A DNA stretch of 21,783 nt, taken from NCBI GenBank assembly GCA_900764025.1, contig CAAFMM010000126.1, forward strand, positions 1 through 21,783. The letters run 5' to 3'. The position numbers and the translations under genes were made by a program. The DNA comes from an uncultured Collinsella sp. Lineage in GTDB: Bacteria; Actinomycetota; Coriobacteriia; Coriobacteriales; Coriobacteriaceae. The notes beneath the pieces are model-generated. The model had not been told where the DNA came from. It did not search any database and worked only from the letters and a program-made list of their open reading frames with translations. This document shows, one piece after another, positions 14,158-21,783 of this stretch; position 1 is the stretch's first letter; every line of letters starts with the position of its first letter.

Positions 14158-15915
14158 ATGAACGAGATCAAGTGCCCGCATTGTGGCGAAGTTTTTAAGG
14201 TCGATGCGTCTGGCTATGCGGACATCGTCAAGCAAGTGCGCAATGCCGAGTTTTCGCGCGACCTGGATGAGCGTGTGAAGGCAGTCCAGCGCGAGGGCGA
14301 GCAGGCACTGGAACTTGAGCGCTCGCGTTCGACGGCTGCCTTGCAAAAGGCAGAGTCTCAGCGCAACGCTCAGCTTGTCGAGCAGAAGAACGCCGCGGAG
14401 CAGAAGCTGGCACAAGAGGTTGCCAAGCGCGATGCCGAGCTTTCCGAGCTGCGCGCCAAGCTCGAGGGCGCTGCCGCAGAGCGCGAGAGCGCAAGCCAGC
14501 GCGCGGCGGTTGAGGCCCGTGCCGACGCTCAAAAGGAGAATGCCGAGCTTCAGCGAAAAATCGACAATTTGCGTGCGCAGCTGGAGCGTAAAGATGACGA
14601 AGCCAAGCTCGTCGAGTCGGCGGCGCGCAATGCTGCTCAAAACGATTTGGCTGCACGCGATGCGCAGATTGCCGAATTGCAGGCAAAGCTCTCCGCGGCG
14701 GACAAGGCCCAGGAGATGGCGCTTGCCGCCGCCGCGGCCGAGTCGCAGCGTGAGCTCGATGCCGCTCGCGGCGAGGCCGAGCGCGCGCTTGCTGACTATC
14801 GCGTGAAGGTGCAAGAGAGGTTTTCTGCCGCAAAGGCACAGTCCGAGCAAGAGGCCGAGGGCCTGCGTGCCCAACTGCGCGAGCAGGAACTGATGGCAAA
14901 AATGAACCTGTCGGAGGCGGTCGCCGCGGCGGAGCGAGAGCGCGATGAGGCGCGTGCCAAGCTGACGAGCGAGCTGGCAGTGCGCGATTCTCGCGAGGAG
15001 CAGGCCAAGGCGGCACACGAGCTCGAGCTTGCGCAGGCCAAGCGCGCGAGCGATGACCTGATTCGCTACAAGGATGAAGAGATTGAGCGCCTTAAGGACA
15101 TGAAGGTCCGCCTGTCCACCAAGATGGTGGGCGAGTCTCTCGAGCAGCACTGCGAGACCGAGTTCAACCGTCTGCGCATGACAGCGTTCCCTAACGCGTA
15201 CTTCGAGAAAGATAACGATGCGTCCGAGGGTACCAAGGGCGACTTTATCTTCCGCGAGTGCGACGCGAGCGGTAACGAGGTCATTTCGATTATGTTCGAG
15301 ATGAAAAACGAGAACGACGAGACCGCGACCAAGCATAAAAACGAGGACTTCTTTAAGAAACTCGATCACGATCGTCGCCAGAAAGGCTGTGAGTACGCGG
15401 TGCTTTGCACGCTGCTCGAGCCCGAGAGCGAGCTCTATAACGCAGGTATCGTCGACGTGAGTTACCGCTATGAGAAGATGTACGTGATCCGCCCGCAGTT
15501 CTTCATTCCCATGATCACGCTTCTTCGCAACGCTGCCATGGGTTCGCTGCGCTATAAGCAGGAGTTGGCGGAGTACAAGCAGCAGAACATCGACGTCACG
15601 AACTTCGAAGCCAAGATGGAAAAGTTCAAGAATGATTTCGGCCGCAACTACGAGATCGCGAGCCGCAAGTTCCAAACGGCGATCGATGAGATCGACAAGA
15701 CAATTAGCCATCTGCAGAAAACCAAGGAGGCGTTGCTGTCCTCCGAGAACAATCTGCGCCTTGCCAACAAGAAGGCCGACGATCTTACCATTCGCAAGCT
15801 CACGTGGGGCAACAAGACCATGAAGGCGGCGTTTGACGAGGCGCGCGGGTCTGCGACAGAGTCAAACGATGAGCCCGCCGAGGCGGATTCGTATGAGGTC
15901 GAGGATGCCGAGTAA
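14158..15915 (+). CDS. DUF2130 coiled-coil protein with nuclease-like core
   Basis: A 585-residue protein in three parts. Residues 1-15 hold a CPHCG zinc-ribbon-like half (Cys6, Cys9) with no second pair seen nearby. Residues about 35-320 are a long Ala/Glu/Arg-rich coiled coil. Residues about 330-560 match DUF2130, with GDFIF (Asp362), then IMFEMKNE (Glu381, Lys383), which is a D...ExK arrangement of PD-(D/E)XK nucleases. RmuC is the best known protein with the same plan (coiled coil plus nuclease core). The tail (about 560-585) is acidic. GAGGAG precedes the ATG. A role in DNA or RNA metabolism is inferred; nothing in the neighbours fixes it. It converges on the helicase gene through a shared terminator. 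Confidence 0.85.
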   Translation: MNEIKCPHCGEVFKVDASGYADIVKQVRNAEFSRDLDERVKAVQREGEQALELERSRSTAALQKAESQRNAQLVEQKNAAEQKLAQEVAKRDAELSELRAKLEGAAAERESASQRAAVEARADAQKENAELQRKIDNLRAQLERKDDEAKLVESAARNAAQNDLAARDAQIAELQAKLSAADKAQEMALAAAAAESQRELDAARGEAERALADYRVKVQERFSAAKAQSEQEAEGLRAQLREQELMAKMNLSEAVAAAERERDEARAKLTSELAVRDSREEQAKAAHELELAQAKRASDDLIRYKDEEIERLKDMKVRLSTKMVGESLEQHCETEFNRLRMTAFPNAYFEKDNDASEGTKGDFIFRECDASGNEVISIMFEMKNENDETATKHKNEDFFKKLDHDRRQKGCEYAVLCTLLEPESELYNAGIVDVSYRYEKMYVIRPQFFIPMITLLRNAAMGSLRYKQELAEYKQQNIDVTNFEAKMEKFKNDFGRNYEIASRKFQTAIDEIDKTISHLQKTKEALLSSENNLRLANKKADDLTIRKLTWGNKTMKAAFDEARGSATESNDEPAEADSYEVEDAE

Positions 15916-15934
15916 GGCATAGCATATAGTGCAA

Positions 15935-15972
15935 AAGCGGGGCCGCTGGCGATGTTGCCAGCGGCCCCGCTT
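15935..15972. terminator. Bidirectional terminator
   Basis: AAGCGGGGCCGCTGGC (15935-15950) pairs perfectly over 16 bp with GCCAGCGGCCCCGCTT (15957-15972), loop GATGTT. TTCGTT follows on the plus strand and TTTTGC on the minus strand, so it can end both the DUF2130 and helicase transcripts. Confidence 0.9.
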
Positions 15973-15989
15973 CGTTCCAGTATGGTCGG

Positions 15990-18671
15990 CTAGTTCTCGA
16001 GCAGGTCCTCGATAAAGCCGACGCGGTAGTTTTTGAAGATGACCTCGCCGCCATCTTGCGTGGCGTCCAGATCGACATCGCCCATGATGCCAAAGTCGTG
16101 GTCGCCATCCTCGTCGGCAAAGATCTGGTGCACGTGCCACACGTGTGCAGCCTTCTCGTCGGACTCATCGATGGAAAACATCGCGGCACTGCGGGCATCT
16201 CCGTCGGTGAGAATTTCCTCGTGCTGCTCGTGATAGGCATCGAGCGCCTTTTGCCAGCGGATCTCGCTCATGCCCCAGTCGTCGTCGAGCTCGCCCAGGT
16301 CGCGAACGTGCTCGCGAGCGGCAAGGGTCACGCGGCGGAAGAGCGCATTGCGTACCAACAGCGTGCAGCCGCGGCGGTCCGCCACGACCTCGTTGATGCC
16401 TTGTGGCGGCGCGGCATCGAGGGCTGCCGGGTTGCCGGCGTTCTCCCACTCGTCCACCAGGCTCGAGTCCACCGAGCGCACCACAAAGCCCAGCCACGAG
16501 ATAATGTCGCGCAGGCGCTCGTCGCGTTTCTCGATGGGTATGGTGCGGTCGAGCGAACGGTAGGCCTCTGCCAGATAGCGCAGCAAAATGCCCTCGGAGC
16601 GGGCGATGCCGAGTTTTTGAATGTAACCCTTAAAATCGCTCGCGCTTTCCAGCATATCGCGCAGAACGCTCTTGGGAGAGAGCTGATAGTCGTTTGCCCA
16701 GGGTACTTCCTGGCAGTACTTGTCAAAGGCGGCGTCGAGCAAATCCTCGAGCGGCTTTTCGTACGTGACATCCTGAATGCGCTCCAAGCGCTCCTCATAT
16801 TCGATGCCGTCGGCCTTCATCTCGGCCATAGCGCGATCGCGTGCGGCGCGCTCCTGTGCGCGCAGCACCTGCTTGGGATCCTCGAGCGTTGCCTCGACCA
16901 TTGAGATGAGATCCATGGTGTAGGTCTCGCTCTCGGGATCGAGCAGCTCCAACGCGGCAAGCAAGAACGGCGAGAGCGGCTGATCGAGCGCGAAGTCCTC
17001 GGGCAGATCGACCGTCAGCGCATAGTCGATGTCCGGTGCGGCGTCAGCCGGGGCGTCGGGTGCGGGCGGCACCTCGGTGCGAACGACGACGCCGGAATCG
17101 ATGAGCGTGGCGAAGATTTCGTCGGCGCGAACCTCGAGCTTGGCCTTTTCCTCGGGGGTCTGCAGGCTTGTCTCGATGAGGTCGTGTACGCGGGCTCGGG
17201 CATCGCCGCCCTGCTCGACCACGCTAATCACCATGGAGTGCGTGATGCGCAGGCGCGGCTTGAGCGTCTCGGGCTGCGTCTCGATCAAGCGCTCAAAGGT
17301 CTGCTTGTTCCAGGTGACAAAGCCCTCGGGGGCCTTTTTCTTTTTAATCTTACGGAGCTTTTTGGGATCGTCGCCCGCTTTGGCCATAAGCTTGGCATTC
17401 TCGATCTCGTGCTCGGGCGCCTCGGCGATGACCATGCCCTCGGTATCGAAGCCCGAGCGGCCGGCGCGACCGGCAATCTGATGGAACTCGCGGGCGCGCA
17501 GGCGACGCATCTTGTAGCCGTCGAACTTGGTGAGCGCGGTGAGTACCACGGTGTGGATGGGTACGTTGATGCCGACGCCGAGCGTATCGGTACCGCAGAT
17601 GACGGGCAGCAGACCCTGCTGCGCCAGGCGCTCGACCAATAGGCGATAGCGCGGCAGCATACCGGCGTGGTGCACGCCGACGCCGCATCCAAGCAGGCGC
17701 TTGAGAATCTTGCCAAAGGCCGTCGAGAAACTCGTTCCCTTGGCAGCTTCCTTAATGGCCTCGCGCTGCTCCTTGCTGGCGATGCCAAAATTGGCGAGCG
17801 ACTGTGCCGTCGCAAGGGCGGCGTCCTGGCTAAAGTGCACGATATAGAGCGGGGCCTCGCCGCGGCGCATGGCGAGCTCGACCGTGCCCTCGAGGGAGGT
17901 CGTCACATAGTCGTAGCTCAGCGGAACAGGACGCGGGGCATCGACGACCAAGTCGCAAGCAGCGCCGGTGTGCTCCTCGAGTGAGGCGGCGATGGCAGTG
18001 ACATCGCCGAGCGTGGCGCTCATGAGCATAAACTGCGTGTGGGGCAGGGTGAGCAGCGGTACCTGCCAGGCCCAGCCGCGGTCGGGGTCGGCAAAGTAGT
18101 GGAACTCGTCCATGGCTACGCAGCCCACATCGGCGCCCTCGCCCTCGCGGAGTGCATCGTTGGCAAGGATTTCGGCCGTGCAGCAGATGACGGGCGCCTT
18201 GGTGTTGATATGCGTATCGCCGGTGATCATACCGACGTTATCGCGGCCGAGTACCTGTACCAGGTCGAAGAACTTTTCGCTGACCAGGGCCTTGATGGGG
18301 GCCGTGTAATAGCAGCGTTTGCCCTGCGCCATGCCCATAAAGAGCATGCCCAGCGCGACGAGCGATTTACCCGATCCGGTCGGTGTGCCCAAAATGACGT
18401 GATCGCCGGCCGCCAGGTCCATGAGGGCCTCTTCTTGGTGGTCCCACAGCTCAATGCCACGATCGCTCGTCCATTCAAAGAAGCGTTCGAAGGCTTGATC
18501 GGGCGTGAGCCATGGTTCGGGCTCGCTGCCGTCCTCGGGCTCCCACCAGGTGGGGGAGAGCGCGCCGAGCGAGCCGAACTCGGCTTCGGTTCCCGTGCCG
18601 CCCGAGAATGAGCTGGCGGCGCCGGCGCCGGAAACGGTGCTGGCGGCGGTATCTGTCGTGGTCTGTGCCAT
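15990..18671 (-). CDS. Ski2-like / DUF3516 DExH RNA helicase
   Basis: An 893-residue superfamily 2 helicase. A disordered start (1-40) is followed by the ATP-binding loop GTPTGSGKS (95-103), motif II as DEFH (in AMDEFHYF), motif III SATLGD, the TDTLGVGINVP motif and motif VI QIAGRAGRSGFDTEG. The long C-terminal half (about 460-893) fits DUF3516, a domain attached to actinobacterial Ski2-like helicases. An RNA unwinding or decay role is expected from the family, but not shown. ATG 18671 is chosen because a GAGAGAAAG element precedes it and MAQTTTD begins a low-complexity leader; the frame runs on upstream into repeat copy 3, where the sequence KVYSL is repeat-derived. It lies downstream of trmB on the same strand, separated by about 310 bp and the repeat. 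Confidence 0.93.
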   Translation of the reverse strand: MAQTTTDTAASTVSGAGAASSFSGGTGTEAEFGSLGALSPTWWEPEDGSEPEPWLTPDQAFERFFEWTSDRGIELWDHQEEALMDLAAGDHVILGTPTGSGKSLVALGMLFMGMAQGKRCYYTAPIKALVSEKFFDLVQVLGRDNVGMITGDTHINTKAPVICCTAEILANDALREGEGADVGCVAMDEFHYFADPDRGWAWQVPLLTLPHTQFMLMSATLGDVTAIAASLEEHTGAACDLVVDAPRPVPLSYDYVTTSLEGTVELAMRRGEAPLYIVHFSQDAALATAQSLANFGIASKEQREAIKEAAKGTSFSTAFGKILKRLLGCGVGVHHAGMLPRYRLLVERLAQQGLLPVICGTDTLGVGINVPIHTVVLTALTKFDGYKMRRLRAREFHQIAGRAGRSGFDTEGMVIAEAPEHEIENAKLMAKAGDDPKKLRKIKKKKAPEGFVTWNKQTFERLIETQPETLKPRLRITHSMVISVVEQGGDARARVHDLIETSLQTPEEKAKLEVRADEIFATLIDSGVVVRTEVPPAPDAPADAAPDIDYALTVDLPEDFALDQPLSPFLLAALELLDPESETYTMDLISMVEATLEDPKQVLRAQERAARDRAMAEMKADGIEYEERLERIQDVTYEKPLEDLLDAAFDKYCQEVPWANDYQLSPKSVLRDMLESASDFKGYIQKLGIARSEGILLRYLAEAYRSLDRTIPIEKRDERLRDIISWLGFVVRSVDSSLVDEWENAGNPAALDAAPPQGINEVVADRRGCTLLVRNALFRRVTLAAREHVRDLGELDDDWGMSEIRWQKALDAYHEQHEEILTDGDARSAAMFSIDESDEKAAHVWHVHQIFADEDGDHDFGIMGDVDLDATQDGGEVIFKNYRVGFIEDLLEN

Positions 18672-18792
18672 ATGGTTGCTTTCTCTCGCGATTGTCCGCC
18701 ATCCATTATGGCGTAGCGGCGGCGTGGGGCGCCAGCGCGAAAGAAAATGCAGGAAATGGGCGTTCTGCCCAGCCGTTTGGTGCAGTTGCCGG

Positions 18793-18915
18793 CTAAGTGA
18801 GTAGACTTTTTGCGATATCGCGAACACATGGCTTTTGCGCAAGGGCTCTACCTGCGGTTTTAGTTTTCGTTATGCGGGTTGTGCTTGGCTATTGCAAAAA
18901 AGTCTACTCACTTAG
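18793..18915. repeat. Three-frame-stop element, copy 3
   Basis: Complete ends CTAAGTGAGTAGACTTTTT and its inverse, 123 bp apart end to end, with a few further matching bases (GC next to the T-run). The interior is unlike copies 1 and 2 except TCTACCTGCG. It lies 65 bp past the trmB stop and about 120 bp before the helicase start, both on the minus strand, so here it is intergenic. Confidence 0.85.
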
Positions 18916-18980
18916 GTTTGAGGGTCGTTCGCTGGCGCCTATTTGCGCTTGTTTGCTGACGCCGCGACCATCAGAAGCCC

Positions 18981-19820
18981 CTAGGACTCTTGTGGCAGGC
19001 GCTTCTTGCCCTTGCGGGCGCGGTTTCTGAAGTTCTCGACGGCCTCTTCCATGCCCAGGGGTACATAGGTGAGCTCGTCGAGGTTATCGGGCAGGTAGCA
19101 CGCAAGGCTTTGCTCCTGCGCGCGGCCCGTCGCGAGCTGTTCATCGCTGGGTTGCGCGCCGGGTGTGGCGCAAATGCCATAGACAGCGGCACCCATCTCG
19201 CGCGTGCGGCACTCGTACTCGGTTTCGGGATGCTCGGGATGGTCGCGGCGAACGTCATCACTTACCCAAAGTGTGTCGTAGCCTGCCGCGGCAAACTGCC
19301 CCAGGGCGTAGTCGCGCAATGGCTTGCTGTCGGTTCGCAGTGTGACGGTGGCGCCGGCTGAAAAGAGCGGGCGGTAGAGCATCAGATGGTCGACATGGAC
19401 GAGTCGTTTTTTGGCGTACTTGGCCTTGGGCTGCGGCGTGGGAAAGTTAATGGTGATGGCATCGAGCTCGCCTGTGGCAAACAACTGTGGCAGCGATGTG
19501 GCGCCTCGGGGCAGGACGAGCGCGTTGGACAGCTCCTGCTCGCAGATTTTCTGCGCGGCATAGGCAATGCAGATGGGCTCCTGGTCCATACCGATAAAGA
19601 GGGTGTTTGGCTCGTGGGCCGCGCGCTCTACAAGGTACGTTCCCTTGCCACAACCAAGATCCAGGTGAAGGTGTTCGAAAGGCTTGCAGCCAACTGGCGC
19701 GCAAGCCTCGCGCCAGTCTCCGGCATAGGCCTCGGGGTTCGTCTCAATCGCATCGGCGTAGCGCTCTAGGCGCTCCTCGAGCACAAAGTTCTTAGGCGTG
19801 CGAACGTGGACGGCTCCCAT
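18981..19820 (-). CDS. trmB: TrmB-like tRNA guanine-N7 methyltransferase
   Basis: Expected to place m7G at position 46 of tRNA with S-adenosylmethionine. The 279-residue product has the SAM site HLDLGCGKGTYLVERA (52-67), FIGMDQEP and the family signature region INFPTPQPKAKYAKKRL (124-140). The usual signature is FPDPWPKxRHxKRRL, so the conserved Asp is Thr and the Trp is Gln here. The C-terminal part after about 205 is longer than usual and ends in a basic segment (RNRARKGKKRLP). AAGGAGCC precedes the ATG. It is 118 nt downstream of the Trm9-like gene on the same strand. The altered signature means activity should not be assumed. Confidence 0.8.
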   Translation of the reverse strand: MGAVHVRTPKNFVLEERLERYADAIETNPEAYAGDWREACAPVGCKPFEHLHLDLGCGKGTYLVERAAHEPNTLFIGMDQEPICIAYAAQKICEQELSNALVLPRGATSLPQLFATGELDAITINFPTPQPKAKYAKKRLVHVDHLMLYRPLFSAGATVTLRTDSKPLRDYALGQFAAAGYDTLWVSDDVRRDHPEHPETEYECRTREMGAAVYGICATPGAQPSDEQLATGRAQEQSLACYLPDNLDELTYVPLGMEEAVENFRNRARKGKKRLPQES

Positions 19821-19885
19821 GAGGCTCCTTGGTCATAAGTAGGGAACGCATGGCTGCGCGTTCCGTCAATGGGTTGAAAAGGGGT

Positions 19886-19900
19886 GGGCATAGTTTGCCC
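19886..19900 (-). terminator. Weak hairpin between two methyltransferase genes
   Basis: GGGCA and TGCCC form a 5-bp stem with a 5-nt loop, followed on the minus strand by ACCCCTTTTC. It is about 40 nt past the upstream gene's stop. It may be a weak terminator or have no role. Confidence 0.3.
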
Positions 19901-19938
19901 GAAAGATGTGGTGCGGCTCGGCGACGAGTTGTCGATGC

Positions 19939-20811
19939 CTACAGGCGCTTGAGGATCACATAGCGGTTGAGCTCGCCGCTGCGACCGTCGGCATGGAAGC
20001 GCTCAAGCTCGCGCACGGGGACCTCGCCGCTCTTGTAGAACGTGCGGACGCCGCGCACCAGGTCGGTGATCTGCTGATCGTCAAAGTGATGGCAATAACG
20101 GTAGGCGTGGCGGTCGTTTTGCCAGCCGATGAGGTGGTCGCCGGCTTCAAACTGCGCTGAATCGTAACCCTCAAACGGCGGGGTGAGCTCGGCGCGGGCC
20201 TCGGCTCGAACGGCCTTGCGCGCCATGCGCTCGTCGTTCATGAACTCCCAAAAGCTGATGGCGATGATGCCGCCTGGGCGCGTCTGCCGCACCAGGGCGT
20301 CGAGCACGCGTACGCGGTACTCGCATGACGGTACGTGGTGCATAAAGCCAAAGCAGACCGAGATGTCGGCGAGTGGGGCGTCGAAAAGCACGTCGGGCGT
20401 CTCGGCGGGGTTGAGCTTCATGAGAGCGTCGAGCACATCGAGTTCCTGGAAGTGCAGGTTGGGAATGCGCAGGGCGTGACCACGTGCATCGATGGCCAGG
20501 TCTTGGCACGAGTCGACACCATAGAACTCAAACGGGCAGCTGGCATCCGCCGAGGGGTTTGCGCCGTCGACGCCCTTGGCGGCAAGTGCGCCGCCGGCGG
20601 CAAAGTTCTCGAATCGCATATTGCCGCAGGCGAGATCGAAGACGCGGACGGGATGCTCGATCGTGGCGACGTCGAGCTGTTCGAGCGCGATGTCCATGGT
20701 GCGCACCCAGCCGGGCCATGGGGCCTGACGCGTATCGGAAAAGGAGGCGGAGTGCTCGCGATAGAACGTGTTGTTGAGCTGGATGAGCGATGAGGCGAAA
20801 TCGCGGTTCAC
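19939..20811 (-). CDS. Trm9-like class I SAM methyltransferase
   Basis: A 290-residue methyltransferase. The SAM motif is VRVFDLACGNMRFENF (55-70), with GVDS for the acidic loop and CFGFMHHVPS followed by RVLDALVRQTRPGG in the C-terminal half. The start NNTFYREHSASFSDTRQAPWPGW resembles the N-terminus of the Trm9/ALKBH8 tRNA methyltransferases, where a similar SxTRxxPWP pattern is found. A role on tRNA is therefore suggested but not proven. GTG 20811 is chosen because GGAGGGAG lies just before it and family similarity begins there; an in-frame ATG at 20859 is the alternative. It faces the XRE gene divergently. Confidence 0.7.
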   Translation of the reverse strand: MNRDFASSLIQLNNTFYREHSASFSDTRQAPWPGWVRTMDIALEQLDVATIEHPVRVFDLACGNMRFENFAAGGALAAKGVDGANPSADASCPFEFYGVDSCQDLAIDARGHALRIPNLHFQELDVLDALMKLNPAETPDVLFDAPLADISVCFGFMHHVPSCEYRVRVLDALVRQTRPGGIIAISFWEFMNDERMARKAVRAEARAELTPPFEGYDSAQFEAGDHLIGWQNDRHAYRYCHHFDDQQITDLVRGVRTFYKSGEVPVRELERFHADGRSGELNRYVILKRL

Positions 20812-20882
20812 GGCGCGGGACTCCCTCCGTTGGCGGTGCGGAATAAACAGTACGACCATACTACCGTTAACGCCGCAACGGG

Positions 20883-20958
20883 GACAACCGGGCTAGGTGC
20901 CATTGCTTTGTTTGGACACATTTCCGCAGCTCATGTGTGTCCGCAACCGCCGGTTGTC
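20883..20958. repeat. Nested inverted repeats
   Basis: GACAACCGG (20883-20891) and CCGGTTGTC (20950-20958) are perfect outer arms; inside, GGACACA (20914-20920) and TGTGTCC (20936-20942) are perfect inner arms. The 76-bp figure lies in the 267-bp gap between two divergent genes and could be a palindromic element, an RNA structure or a double operator. The rest of the gap (to 21078) shows only the ribosome binding site of the XRE gene. Confidence 0.5.
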
Positions 20959-21078
20959 AAAAATCTCACTAGAATAGGTGGCATGCTTTTGGCGGTGGCG
21001 GATAGATTTTTAACTGTGCAAGGCGCCTTAAGAACAAAAACGGTCCGGCGGCACGGCTGGCATCACATAGGAGGAACC

Positions 21079-21783
21079 ATGAATGTAGAAACTGCGCAGC
21101 GGCTCGCCGACCTTCGCCGCAGCAAGGGTTTTAGCCAAGAAGGGCTGGCACGAAAGCTGGGACTGTCGCGCCAGGCGGTCAGCAAATGGGAGCGCGCGGA
21201 GAGCTCGCCCGATACCGAGAATCTGATCTCGCTCGCCAAACTCTATGGCGTGAGCCTGGACGAGCTGCTCAATCCGAGCGATGAGATCGAGGACGATATC
21301 GAGTTTGAGAACGAGGACCGCGCCCGTCAGCGCGAGGCCGAGGCGGCGGAGCGCGCCCGCACCCATGAGGCGGCGGCACGCGCCACGGAGGCAGCTACGC
21401 AGGCAAGTGATGCCGCGGCCAAGGCGGCGCAGGCGGCAAGCTGGAGTGCGCAGGCCGCCAATGCCGCTACGGCGCAGGCGACGAGTGGCACCGCGGTTGG
21501 CTCGACTCCGGTGAAGGGCCCGTTCCAGTCGTTCCCGTATTGGGCCGTGTGCTGGCTGCTGTTCTTTTTGCTGATGTTCCTGTTTGGTGCCGGCCCCTTT
21601 GCCGCGCTGATCTTCTTTACGATTCCCATCTATCACTGGGTGGCGCGTGCGCTCGATGGTGATTGGGCGCGCGGGGATATTCAGGTTGGTCCGGCATCGG
21701 CGGTCGCTAGGGCTCAGAATGTTTCCGCTCCGGTTGATGCTGACGTGGCTACCACGACCACCGCTGAGCCATGTGCCAAAGAG
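21079..21783 (+). CDS. XRE-family regulator with membrane segments (partial)
   Basis: Starts with ATG after AGGAGG and stays open to the window edge (235 codons seen, no stop), so the gene is partial. Residues 6-60 are a helix-turn-helix of the XRE/Cro type (LADLRRSKGFSQEGLARKLGLSRQAVSKWERAESSPDTENLISLAKLYGVSLDELL). Residues about 80-150 are an Ala-rich, charged helix. Residues about 160-200 are strongly hydrophobic (AVCWLLFFLLMFLFGAGPFAALIFFTIP), giving one or two membrane spans. Membrane-bound XRE regulators are known in Firmicutes and actinobacteria; the target is unknown. The end of the protein lies outside the window. Confidence 0.82.
   Translation, partial: MNVETAQRLADLRRSKGFSQEGLARKLGLSRQAVSKWERAESSPDTENLISLAKLYGVSLDELLNPSDEIEDDIEFENEDRARQREAEAAERARTHEAAARATEAATQASDAAAKAAQAASWSAQAANAATAQATSGTAVGSTPVKGPFQSFPYWAVCWLLFFLLMFLFGAGPFAALIFFTIPIYHWVARALDGDWARGDIQVGPASAVARAQNVSAPVDADVATTTTAEPCAKE

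Noticed and set aside
13179..14171. Minus-strand open frame opposite chbG
   Set aside because: It passes through both hairpins and mirrors chbG; no ribosome binding site or recognisable domain.
13912..15711. Long minus-strand open frame of 599 codons opposite the DUF2130 gene
   Set aside because: It is the antisense of an Ala/Glu-rich coiled-coil gene in GC-rich DNA. It has no ribosome binding site or family features and overlaps a well-supported gene and its upstream hairpin.
18672..18842. Upstream extension of the helicase gene
   Set aside because: The added residues include KVYSL, which is the translation of the repeat end, and a better start lies at 18671.
6826..18915. The three-copy repeat as a CRISPR array or full insertion sequence
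   Set aside because: Copies are far apart and not regularly spaced, and no transposase is encoded within them.

Overview
The window looks like a chromosomal segment of a high-GC, anaerobic gut actinobacterium of the Coriobacteriia, most likely Collinsella or a close relative. That placement is inferred from GC-rich codon use, an actinobacterial DUF3516-type helicase, an anaerobe-type rubrerythrin with an N-terminal rubredoxin domain, PdxST with a divergent MocR regulator, and the abundance of short palindromic repeats between genes. No database search was possible. No rRNA, tRNA, CRISPR array, transposase or phage gene was seen.

Layout. 1-218 is an edge region with strong base-pairing potential and no convincing gene. 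219-2249 holds a small peptide deformylase (minus) divergent from an MFS exporter with a hairpin-rich leader. 2402-3265 encodes an acidic / helical / RGG-repeat protein. 3266-3753 is a gene-free stretch of terminators and three long palindromes. 3754-6837 is the vitamin B6 locus: pdxS-pdxT (minus) and divergent pdxR. 6826-8368 is a repeat-bracketed unit with one DUF559/Vsr-like nuclease gene. 8499-9059 is a rubrerythrin (minus). 9219-11924 is an iron alcohol dehydrogenase / aldehyde dehydrogenase operon behind a paired operator. 12048-13184 is a cluster of a HIRAN protein, a 59-residue charged protein and a metallophosphoesterase. 13193-14060 is a ChbG/YdjC deacetylase bracketed by two related hairpins. 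14158-15915 is a coiled-coil DUF2130 protein, convergent with a large Ski2/DUF3516 helicase (15990-18671, minus). A TrmB-like and a Trm9-like methyltransferase follow on the minus strand. An XRE regulator with membrane segments runs off the right edge.

The most unusual signal is a roughly 122-bp element present three times (6826-6946, 8245-8368, 18793-18915). Its inverted ends, CTAAGTGAGTAGACTTTT, carry TAA, TGA and TAG in three different frames, so translation entering from either side meets a stop in every frame. In two copies the element supplies the last codons (Leu-Ser-Glu-stop) of an unrelated upstream gene, and two copies bracket the nuclease gene. A second palindrome class has GGGACA-type loops; two of these bracket chbG and a related one lies at 3515-3539. 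The window is otherwise a mosaic of housekeeping metabolism (B6 synthesis, redox and aldehyde chemistry, RNA processing and modification) with intergenic spaces colonised by palindromic elements.
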